From NCBI GenBank assembly GCA_041695045.1, contig JBGFRR010000089.1, positions 1-13,497 on the forward strand: a stretch of DNA of 13,497 nucleotides. Reading direction: 5' to 3'. The position numbers and the translations under genes are program-made. The number at the start of each line of letters is the position of its first letter. The first letter of the stretch is position 1. This document shows positions 1 through 5,225 of the stretch, piece after piece. The DNA is from JBGFRR01 sp041695045 (GTDB lineage Bacteria; Bacteroidota; Ignavibacteria; UBA10030). The notes under the pieces were generated by a model. The model was not told where the DNA came from, did no database searches, and saw only the letters and a program-made list of their open reading frames with translations.

Positions 1-22
1 AGATTTGGGGCTGTAGCTCAGT
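1..22 (+). pseudogene. 5' fragment of a tRNA-Ala gene
   Basis: Bases 1–22 are identical to 99–120, which is the 5' flank plus the first 16 bases of the intact tRNA-Ala. The match covers six upstream bases, the acceptor 5' strand GGGGCTG, and the start of the D arm up to CTCAGT. It then stops abruptly in the D loop and palindromic sequence follows. The remaining tRNA-like sequence turns up at 429–536, so this is best read as the left half of a tRNA gene split by an insertion. The repeat may extend left of the window, which cannot be seen. Confidence 0.75.
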
Positions 23-98
23 CCCAAAGTTGCTCCCGACGCTGTTTGTCGGGAATGCAACTTTGCGGATCCCGCTGTAGCGGGATTGGGAGCTACAC
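23..98. repeat. Nested palindromes between tRNA-Ala copies
   Basis: This stretch is almost entirely inverted repeats. CAAAGTTGC (25–33) pairs with GCAACTTTG (57–65), and directly inside it TCCCGAC (34–40) pairs with GTCGGGA (48–54): 16 bp in all with a 2-nt bulge and a 7-nt loop. ATCCCGC (69–75) pairs with GCGGGAT (80–86) around a 4-nt loop. TGTAGCTC (12–19) of the tRNA fragment pairs with GAGCTACA (90–97), closing the whole into a branched fold. No T-tract follows, so these are not obvious terminators. They lie exactly between the two direct repeats and look like part of a tRNA-associated mobile module. Confidence 0.8.
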
Positions 99-104
99 AG
101 ATTT

Positions 105-177
105 GGGGCTGTAGCTCAGTTGGGAGAGCGCTTCGTTCGCAACGAAGAGGTCGTCGGTTCGATCCCGATCAGCTCCA
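105..177 (+). tRNA. tRNA-Ala (anticodon CGC)
   Basis: A complete 73-base cloverleaf without an encoded CCA end. The acceptor stem GGGGCTG (105–111) pairs with CAGCTCC (170–176) and includes the G3·U70 wobble that marks tRNA-Ala, with discriminator A177. The anticodon stem CTTCG/CGAAG holds loop TTCGCAA with anticodon CGC at 138–140, reading GCG. The T arm GTCGG-TTCGATC-CCGAT is intact. Numbering runs linearly, so position 34 falls on base 138. It is flanked by broken copies of itself on both sides, and a GIY-YIG gene starts 4 nt after its 3' end, so the transcript needs 3' processing very close to a start codon. Confidence 0.96.
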
Positions 178-181
178 CGTG

Positions 182-430
182 ATGTTTTTTGGGTATATTT
201 TGAAAAGCCTCAGGACAGGCGGCTATTACATCGGCCACAGTGATGACGTAGAAGAACGTCTGAAGAAACACAATCATGGTGTATCGAGCTATACTCGTCT
301 GCGGCGACCATGGAAAGTAGCCTACACCAGAGGATTTGAGACACGTGCTGAGGCAATGCAGTGGGAGCGAGAGGTCAAGAAGCGGAAGAGCAAGAAGTAT
401 ATCGAGCGACTGATTGCTGATGGGGAATAG
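182..430 (+). CDS. GIY-YIG nuclease domain protein, tRNA-linked
   Basis: An 82-residue single-domain GIY-YIG protein of the small UPF0213/YhbQ-like class. The GIY equivalent is G4-Y5-I6 and YIG is Y16-I17-G18. They are followed by the usual catalytic-type Arg (R26), then H30-N31, and the Glu of the EREVKK segment (E62) as likely metal ligand. The C-terminus is Lys/Arg-rich (K66–K73). All key positions look intact, so it could be an active nuclease, possibly nicking tRNA-gene DNA; the substrate is unknown. The ATG at 182 is chosen because it matches the family N-terminus (MFFGYILKS). The frame is also open back through the tRNA to a TTG at 86, but that extension is translated tRNA. No Shine-Dalgarno site lies between the tRNA and the ATG. 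The stop codon runs straight into the downstream tRNA fragment. Confidence 0.88.
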   Translation: MFFGYILKSLRTGGYYIGHSDDVEERLKKHNHGVSSYTRLRRPWKVAYTRGFETRAEAMQWEREVKKRKSKKYIERLIADGE

Positions 431-442
431 TTGGGAGAGCGT

Positions 443-467
443 CCCGTCACGACTCTGTCGTGACGGG
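443..467. repeat. Palindrome replacing the tRNA anticodon arm
   Basis: CCCGTCACGA (443–452) is perfectly complementary to TCGTGACGGG (458–467) around loop CTCTG. Its ends coincide with the tRNA segments on each side (TGGGAGAGCG before, GGTCGTCGG after), so it sits where the anticodon stem-loop should be. Its first bases (TCCCG) resemble the palindrome at 34–54, suggesting a shared family. Confidence 0.8.
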
Positions 468-481
468 GGGGTCGTCGGTTC

Positions 482-518
482 CCAGCCCGCCTCAAGTGGT
501 TCTGAATAGGCTGGCGGG
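482..518. repeat. Inverted-repeat insert inside a tRNA T loop
   Basis: A 37-nt insertion between TTC (479–481) and GATCCCGATCAG (519–530) of the tRNA fragment. CCAGCC (482–487) pairs with GGCTGG (509–514) around a 21-nt loop. CCCGC (486–490) with GCGGG (514–518) is an alternative pairing. Confidence 0.65.
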
Positions 519-536
519 GATCCCGATCAGATCCAC

Positions 537-618
537 AAGAACTTGAAAGCCCCTCGGCACAACGCGGGGCAATGGTCACCACGCAAGGAGTTTGTTTGTT
601 GGTTTTATCACCGATTCG
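537..618. other. Short intergenic region upstream of SRP RNA
   Basis: About 80 nt with no gene. GCCCC (549–553) and GGGGC (566–570) can pair around a 12-nt loop, but no T-tract follows, so a terminator call is not supported. The SRP RNA promoter must lie here or upstream, for example around the TTTATC at 604–609, but no convincing -35/-10 pair could be fixed. Confidence 0.4.
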
Positions 619-722
619 AGAGGTCAAGTCCTGCGCAACAAAGCAGTGCCTAACCCCGCCAGGTCCGGTAGGAAGCAACGGTCAGCACCACGTTTTGTGT
701 GACGCGGGGAAGCTTGACCTCT
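619..722 (+). ncRNA. ffs: Signal recognition particle RNA, small bacterial type (4.5S)
   Basis: The conserved Ffh-binding domain is visible as CCAGGTCCGGTAGGAAGCAA (659–678), close to the universal GGTCCGGAAGGAAGCAG core. CCCCGC (654–659) faces GCGGGG (704–709). The RNA ends are set by a 10-bp closing helix, AGAGGTCAAG (619–628) with CTTGACCTCT (713–722), giving about 104 nt. That length is typical of the small SRP RNA lacking an Alu domain. It binds Ffh and directs ribosomes making membrane proteins to FtsY. The closing helix is followed by a T-rich run (722–731), which may serve as an intrinsic terminator. The exact ends are inferred from pairing. Confidence 0.9.
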
Positions 723-1076
723 TTGTATTTTAGGGATGTCGATTCTCCGCACAGGTGTGCGGACGAGACGAGTTCGTGAGCCACGCGCTCGAGAACAGCC
801 TCGCTGTTGGCTGCTTCGCTCCGGCGGACAAGAACAGCATAATGCACATGGTTCCTCTTCTCACGTTCTACATTCTAACCTCACGGTGTCTGCGTCTTTG
901 GGATTGCATTCAGCTTGCCCAACGCGAGCCCCACTCCTGTCGATCCGTTACAGTACAACCTCAAGGATTGTTGCCTGCAGGGAGACGTTCCCTGTTCATC
1001 GGGCATGTCTCGGTTCGTCTGGAGCTTCAACCCGCATATTCCAGGTCTCAACGCGTGAGGTGGGTTATGAAGCGCT
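723..1076 (+). other. Non-coding region / long leader upstream of rng
   Basis: About 350 nt between SRP RNA and the RNase E/G start. Short frames cross it on both strands, but none gives a recognisable protein, and the conceptual products are Cys/Arg/Ser-rich like translated non-coding DNA. It holds several perfect hairpins: CCGCAC (747–752) with GTGCGG (757–762), AACAGC (794–799) with GCTGTT (803–808), and CAGGGA (978–983) with TCCCTG (989–994). Its right half may be a 6S-like RNA (separate entry). RNase E messages in other bacteria carry structured, autoregulatory leaders, so an rng leader is an alternative reading. Confidence 0.6.
892..1054 (+). ncRNA. Candidate 6S-like RNA (tentative)
   Basis: About 163 nt that can fold into a rod closed at both ends. 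GCGT (892–895) pairs with ACGC (1051–1054). TTTGGGATTGC (897–907) pairs with GCATATTCCAGG (1034–1045) through 11 pairs and one bulge. A terminal part forms from CTCCTG (934–939) with CAGGGAG (978–984), plus ACAACC facing GGATTGT (955–971). Large unpaired stretches lie between. The 3' strand at 1003–1025 (GCATGTCTCGGTTCGTCTGG) resembles the GCATGCTCGGTCCGTCCGAG segment of E. coli 6S RNA from memory. If correct, it would bind housekeeping RNA polymerase as a promoter mimic. The resemblance is by eye only. A structured rng 5' leader is the main alternative. Confidence 0.3.
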
Positions 1077-2714
1077 ATGAAAAAAGAAATCCTGATCAAC
1101 TCCACGGCAAACGAACACCGTATCGCCATTCTTGAAGACGAACGGCTCGCCGAGCTGTTCGTCGAAACCCCCGGTAAAGACCGCAATGTTGGGGACATCT
1201 ACTACGGCCGCGTCGCCAAAGTGATGCCCGGTATCCGCGCAGCATTCATCGATATCGGTCTCCAGCAAGATGCCTTCCTCCATTTTTCCGACATCGGAAC
1301 CACTCTGCAGGAATACAACGTCCTCTTCGACGACGAAGATGATGACGAAGAGGAAACTCCCCCCGGCGTCACTCCACATACCACGGGTGGCAGCAACGGT
1401 GGCTCCAGTCCATCGCCGGCTGGTGTTGAAACAGCCGTCGCAAGCCCTCCTCCCCGGCGTCGTAGCCGCAACGCCGCACCGCCGCCCCAGGTCAATCTTC
1501 AAAAGGGGCAAGAGATTCTCGTTCAAATCACCAAGGAGCCGGTGGGGAAGAAGGGCGTCCGCGTGCGTTCGGAGATTTCACTCCCCGGTCGCTTCCTTGT
1601 GCTGCTTCCCTTTGTTGGCAAGGTTGGTGTATCGAAGAAGCTCACCAACTTCAAAGAGCGCCGTCGTCTGCTTCGGCTTGTGCGGTTGTTGCTGCCGGAA
1701 GGCTTCGGTGCAATCATTCGAACCGTCGCAGAGGGCAAAGGGGAGGCTCTGATCAAAGAAGACCTCGACGAGCTCCTCCGCGTCTGGCGAACGATTGAGA
1801 AGACGGTGAAAGAAGAATCCGCGCCGGCGCTTGTGTACAAAGACATGAACACAACCTCCAGCGTCATTCGCGATCTTTTCTCGGCCGATGTTCAACGCGT
1901 TGTGGTGGACAGCAAAAAGCTCCACAAGGAGATCGCGTCCTACCTGCGATGGATTTCTCCCGACATGCTCAACCGCCTCGATCTCTACACTGAGCACGAG
2001 CCGCTGTTCGACCGCTACGGGGTGGAGAAAGACATTGAATCGTTAATGTCCCGCAAAGTGTGGCTGAAAAGCGGCGGCTATCTCATTCTTGAGAAGACCG
2101 AAGCGATGACGGTGATCGACGTGAACAGCGGACGCTACGCGGCCAAGCGTGAACAGGAACTCAACTCGCTCCGCACCAACCTCGAAGCCGCGCGCGAGAT
2201 CTGCCGACAACTCCGATTGCGAGACGTCGGAGGTCTGGTGGTCATCGACTTCATCGACCTGGAGGATGAAAAAAATAAGAAGAAAGTCTATGACGAAATG
2301 AAGAAGGAGCTTCGACGCGATCGGGCAAAAGGGACGGTGCTGCCGATGACGGAGTTCGGACTGATGCAGATTACTCGCCAGCGCATCCGTCAGAATGTAC
2401 AGATGAGCTTCAGTGAAACGTGCCCCTCATGCGGCGGAACCGGCATGGTGCAGTCGAAAGTAAGCACGTTGAGCCGCATCGAGCGCTGGCTGAAACGCTT
2501 CCGCGGCGAGAGCAACGAGCTGTCCCTCGAACTCCATGTCCACCCGTCGTTGGAAGAGTATCTTCGCTACGGCTTCATCAGCCGCCGCATGCGGTTAGTC
2601 TGGAAGTTCCACGTGCTCCTCAAACTTGTAAAAGACGAGGCCGTGCCGTTTGATGAGTTCCGCTTCTTCTCCCCCAAGCAGAACAAGGACATCACGGACG
2701 ATTACAATTCATAG
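1077..2714 (+). CDS. rng: Ribonuclease E/G family endoribonuclease
   Basis: Single-strand endoribonuclease acting in rRNA maturation and mRNA decay. At 545 residues it is nearer RNase G (about 490) than full RNase E and has no long C-terminal scaffold. An N-terminal S1 domain (VGDIYYGRVAKVMPGIRAAF, 38–57) is interrupted by an acidic run (85–93) and a Pro/Ser/Gly/Arg-rich low-complexity stretch (about 94–140) before it resumes at VNLQKGQEILVQ. The catalytic DNase I-like part shows VIDVNSGR (D348, N350) and IDFID (D391), matching E. coli D303, N305 and D346. The Zn-link cysteines C449 and C452 lie in CPSCGGTG. The start is set by MKKEILIN and by GAGG at 1057–1060. An ATG at 1067 is out of frame. 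It leads a same-strand gene run and the transaldolase gene follows after 23 nt. Confidence 0.95.
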   Translation: MKKEILINSTANEHRIAILEDERLAELFVETPGKDRNVGDIYYGRVAKVMPGIRAAFIDIGLQQDAFLHFSDIGTTLQEYNVLFDDEDDDEEETPPGVTPHTTGGSNGGSSPSPAGVETAVASPPPRRRSRNAAPPPQVNLQKGQEILVQITKEPVGKKGVRVRSEISLPGRFLVLLPFVGKVGVSKKLTNFKERRRLLRLVRLLLPEGFGAIIRTVAEGKGEALIKEDLDELLRVWRTIEKTVKEESAPALVYKDMNTTSSVIRDLFSADVQRVVVDSKKLHKEIASYLRWISPDMLNRLDLYTEHEPLFDRYGVEKDIESLMSRKVWLKSGGYLILEKTEAMTVIDVNSGRYAAKREQELNSLRTNLEAAREICRQLRLRDVGGLVVIDFIDLEDEKNKKKVYDEMKKELRRDRAKGTVLPMTEFGLMQITRQRIRQNVQMSFSETCPSCGGTGMVQSKVSTLSRIERWLKRFRGESNELSLELHVHPSLEEYLRYGFISRRMRLVWKFHVLLKLVKDEAVPFDEFRFFSPKQNKDITDDYNS

Positions 2715-2737
2715 CCGCTTGAGCAAGGAGTCTTCCC

Positions 2738-3385
2738 ATGAAGTTCTTTATCGACACGGCAAATATCCATGAGGTGAGGGAGGCGGCCAGCCTGGGCGTG
2801 CTGGACGGTGTAACGACCAATCCGAGCCTCGTTGCAAAGGAAGGGAGGGATTTCCGGAAACTGCTTGAAGAGATCTGTACAATGGTCGATGGGCCGGTGA
2901 GCGCCGAAGTGGTCTCCACCGATATGGATGGAATGATGAACGAGGCGCGGGAGTTGGTGAAGATTCACAAAAACATTGTCGTGAAAATTCCGCTGATTAC
3001 AGAAGGCCTCAAAGCGGTGAAGGCGCTACGGGCGGAAGGCATCCCCACCAACGTAACGCTCTGTTTCTCCCCGAACCAGGCGCTGTTGGCTGCAAAAGCG
3101 GGGGCGTCATACATCAGCCCGTTTATCGGACGGTTAGACGACATCAGCCACGTGGGTATGGACTTGATCCAGCAGGTCGTGACGATCTACAAGAACTACG
3201 GCTACTCGACGGAAGTGCTCGTTGCCAGCGTGCGTCATCCGGTGCATGTTGTGGAAGCGGCGATGATGGGCGCACACATCTGCACGATGCCGTTCAGAGT
3301 GATCGACCAGCTCGTGAAGCACCCGCTTACGGACATCGGGCTTGAGAAGTTTTTGTCGGACTGGAAGAAAGCGCAACAAGGATAG
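2738..3385 (+). CDS. tal: Transaldolase, short TalC/FSA type
   Basis: A 215-residue single-domain TIM barrel of the short transaldolase / fructose-6-phosphate aldolase subfamily. It moves a dihydroxyacetone unit in the non-oxidative pentose phosphate pathway, or cleaves fructose-6-phosphate in the FSA branch. The N-terminal signature MKFFIDTANIHEV with DGVTTNPSL (23–31) is intact, and K83 in VVKIPLI is the Schiff-base lysine. VTLCFSPNQA and SPFIGRLDD are also typical. Length is normal for this subfamily. AAGGAG at 2725–2730 lies 7 nt before the ATG. Sequence alone does not separate transaldolase from FSA activity; the general TalC name is safest. Confidence 0.95.
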   Translation: MKFFIDTANIHEVREAASLGVLDGVTTNPSLVAKEGRDFRKLLEEICTMVDGPVSAEVVSTDMDGMMNEARELVKIHKNIVVKIPLITEGLKAVKALRAEGIPTNVTLCFSPNQALLAAKAGASYISPFIGRLDDISHVGMDLIQQVVTIYKNYGYSTEVLVASVRHPVHVVEAAMMGAHICTMPFRVIDQLVKHPLTDIGLEKFLSDWKKAQQG

Positions 3386-3405
3386 TTTGAGCAGCCCCTC
3401 TCATT

Positions 3406-3807
3406 ATGACGATTGATGAAAGAATTCGAAGCTGGAAACAGAAGGCAGAGTACGACCTTAAAACGGCGGAGGCAATGCTGGAATCGAAGCGATACGTTTA
3501 CGTAGGATTTATGTGCCAACAAGCGTTGGAAAAACTCTTGAAAGCAATCTACGTCTCGAAGAAAAGAGAAGAACCTCCGTATACGCATAACCTGAGACAC
3601 CTGGCAGATTTAGTTGTTCTCGATTTTCCTTCGGAGACGGGTCGTTTTTTCGATACTCTCATGGCGTACTACATCGTAGGTCGCTATCCAAGTTATAAGG
3701 AGAATGTTGCAAAGAGACTGACGAAAAATTCGTCTGTAACGATGCTCAAGGAAACGGAGAAGATATTCCGATGGTTGCAATCCCAACTCGAGTCAAAAAA
3801 GCGATAA
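3406..3807 (+). CDS. HEPN domain protein (HepT-like, putative toxin)
   Basis: A 133-residue all-helical HEPN protein (PF05168-like). The core reads KAEYDLKTAEAMLESKRYVYVGFMCQQALEK in pieces over residues 13–43, then the HNLRHLADL helix (61–69) and YYIVGRYPSY (88–97). In many MNT/HEPN pairs the HEPN partner is an RNase toxin with an Rx4-6H motif. Here the usual place holds R93-Y94-P95 with no His 4–6 residues later, so nuclease activity is doubtful. It overlaps the MNT gene by 37 nt, the usual coupling of such pairs. No good Shine-Dalgarno site precedes the ATG. GC content is about 45% over 3421–4115 by hand count against about 62% in the start of gcvT, a sign of horizontal transfer. Role as a toxin is inferred from context. 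Confidence 0.85.
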   Translation: MTIDERIRSWKQKAEYDLKTAEAMLESKRYVYVGFMCQQALEKLLKAIYVSKKREEPPYTHNLRHLADLVVLDFPSETGRFFDTLMAYYIVGRYPSYKENVAKRLTKNSSVTMLKETEKIFRWLQSQLESKKR

Positions 3808-4115
3808 GAACATTTATTGCTCGAATTGAAAGAGAGGCTCAACCAGAAGTCGTTCTTCTGTACGGGTCGTACGTCCGTGGACGCGGCCGTGCTTCGAGCG
3901 ATGTGGATCTCGCGGTCTTTTCTCGCGCGTTTGAGAGAAAGAATTTTATTGACTCGACGAGTTACCTGTTCTCATTGACGTCAGGCCTGGATGTTGATTT
4001 GCAGCCTGTCGGGTTTCCTTACTCTGAATACCAGAAGCGGGATGGCGAGTATTTTGTTGACCTTATCAAAAAAGAAGGATTGGTTGTTTACAAACGGGGA
4101 AAGTTTACGATTTAG
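3771..4115 (+). CDS. MNT-type nucleotidyltransferase (MntA-like antitoxin)
   Basis: A 114-residue minimal nucleotidyltransferase of the DNA polymerase beta superfamily. The GSx10DxD motif is exact: G32-S33 in LLYGSYVRG and D44/D46 in SSDVDLAVF, with a likely third carboxylate at D76 (LDVDLQP). All metal-binding residues are present, so catalysis is plausible. In studied HepT/MntA pairs the enzyme adenylylates a tyrosine of the HEPN toxin and silences it. The partner here has several tyrosines near its conserved Arg (Y94, Y97). It overlaps the HEPN gene by 37 nt, and its TAG touches the gcvT ATG with no spacer, so gcvT translation may depend on ribosomes leaving this gene. Confidence 0.88.
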   Translation: MVAIPTRVKKAIRTFIARIEREAQPEVVLLYGSYVRGRGRASSDVDLAVFSRAFERKNFIDSTSYLFSLTSGLDVDLQPVGFPYSEYQKRDGEYFVDLIKKEGLVVYKRGKFTI

Positions 4116-5225
4116 ATGAAACGGACGCCGTTCAACGACACGCATAAAGCGTTGGGTGCGAAGATGGTCGACTTTGCTGGTTTTGCAATGCCTGTCCAGT
4201 ATCGCGGCATTATGGAGGAGCACCGCGCGGTCCGTACGTCGGCGGGCTTGTTTGACGTCTCGCACATGGGTGAGTTTATCGTCCGCGGCAGTGGAGCGAT
4301 GGAGTTTCTTCAGCGCGTGACCGTGAACGATGTCGGCAAACTCACCGAAGGGCGCGCGCAGTATTCGGCCATGTGCAACGAGCCGGGCGGCATCATCGAC
4401 GACCTGCTCGTGTACCACCGGGGCGATTCGTACATGCTGGTGGTGAATGCCTCCAACATTCAGAACGATTTTGCGTGGCTCAGCTCGCACCTCACAGCCA
4501 ACGTCGAACTTGAAGATGCAAGCGACCGCATGGCGTTGCTCGCGGTGCAAGGGCCGGCGTCGCTTTCCGTTCTTCAAAAGCTCACAGAGGTTGACCTTTC
4601 CACAATCGCGTATTATCATGGCAAGCACGGTGTGCTCGCCGGCGTTTCGATGCTCATCTCGCGCACCGGCTATACGGGCGAGTTAGGGTTTGAGCTTTAC
4701 ATGGATGCTGATCCGGTCCCATGCATGAACGTGTGGAATGCGATTATGGAAGCGGGAAAAGAATACGGTATTGCTCCGGTAGGATTGGGCGCGCGCGATA
4801 CGCTGCGGCTGGAAATGGGCTATTGCCTCTACGGTAACGACATCGATGAAACGACCAATCCGCTTGAGGCAGGGTTGGGATGGATTACCAAGCTTGACAA
4901 ACAGGACTTTATCGGAAAGGCTGCACTTCTTTCGGTGCGGGAGAGAGGCATCGAGAGAAAGCTGGTGGGGTTCACACTACCGGATAAAATCTTGGCGCGG
5001 CATGGTTACCCGATTAGTCTGAACGGAGCGCACATCGGTCGCGTAACGAGCGGGACGTTCTCCCCCTCGCTCGAACGCGGTATCGGGATGGGGTACGTTG
5101 CCGCCGGCCATGCGTCGCCGGGTACGACTGTTGCCATCGATATTCGCGGCAGGCAGGCGGAAGCAACCATCACGCAGCTGCCGTTCTACAAGAAGTCGTA
5201 TGCTATTCAACGGGGGTGTCCATGA
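4116..5225 (+). CDS. gcvT: Glycine cleavage system T protein (aminomethyltransferase)
   Basis: Transfers the methylene group from the aminomethyl-lipoyl H protein to tetrahydrofolate, releasing ammonia, within the cytosolic glycine cleavage complex. The 369-residue length is standard. The N-terminus MKRTPFNDTHKALGAKMVDF with MPVQY, LFDVSHMGE (45–53) and GGIIDDLLVY (91–100, with the catalytic Asp at 95/96) is typical. GYTGELGFELY and the C-terminal barrel (GRVTSGTFSPSL, IGMGYV) are also present. No gcvH, gcvP or glycine riboswitch is seen nearby. The start codon directly follows the MNT stop, and the only purine-rich run (GGGGA, 4096–4100) is 15 nt away, too far for normal spacing. It overlaps comB by 4 nt (ATGA). 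Confidence 0.96.
   Translation: MKRTPFNDTHKALGAKMVDFAGFAMPVQYRGIMEEHRAVRTSAGLFDVSHMGEFIVRGSGAMEFLQRVTVNDVGKLTEGRAQYSAMCNEPGGIIDDLLVYHRGDSYMLVVNASNIQNDFAWLSSHLTANVELEDASDRMALLAVQGPASLSVLQKLTEVDLSTIAYYHGKHGVLAGVSMLISRTGYTGELGFELYMDADPVPCMNVWNAIMEAGKEYGIAPVGLGARDTLRLEMGYCLYGNDIDETTNPLEAGLGWITKLDKQDFIGKAALLSVRERGIERKLVGFTLPDKILARHGYPISLNGAHIGRVTSGTFSPSLERGIGMGYVAAGHASPGTTVAIDIRGRQAEATITQLPFYKKSYAIQRGCP

Larger units (their letters stand above)
429..536 (+). pseudogene. 3' fragment of tRNA-Ala with palindrome insertions
   Basis: This piece resumes the tRNA-Ala sequence at the D loop. Bases 429–441 equal 118–130 of the intact gene, 470–481 equal 149–160, and 519–536 equal 161–178 with one change (C173 to A531, which breaks an acceptor pair). 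The anticodon arm is replaced by a 10-bp palindrome (443–452 with 458–467), and the T loop is split after TTC by 37 nt (482–518) containing another inverted repeat. It cannot form a working tRNA. Joined to 1–22 it covers a whole tRNA gene, so the 408 bp between them look like an insertion. Confidence 0.8.

Noticed and set aside
86..181. N-terminal extension of the GIY-YIG protein starting at TTG 86
   Set aside because: This part is simply the tRNA-Ala and its flank translated. The family N-terminus begins at ATG 182.
549..570. GCCCC/GGGGC hairpin as a terminator
   Set aside because: Only 5 bp with a 12-nt loop and no following T-tract.
322..678. Minus-strand frame across the GIY-YIG gene, tRNA remnant and SRP RNA
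   Set aside because: It is a shadow crossing three supported features and has no family resemblance.
723..1076. RNase P RNA or tmRNA in the non-coding region
   Set aside because: The size would allow it, but neither the conserved RNase P core (GAGGAAAGTCC-like) nor the tmRNA end signature (GGTTCGA-type T arm with a tag frame) is seen.
736..1135. Two overlapping + strand frames (736–1080 and 755–1135) as small proteins
   Set aside because: No recognisable domain, compositions typical of translated non-coding DNA, no ribosome site, and they run into rng or across stable hairpins.
4080..4116. Glycine riboswitch ahead of gcvT
   Set aside because: There is no intergenic space at all; coding sequence of the MNT gene reaches the gcvT start.
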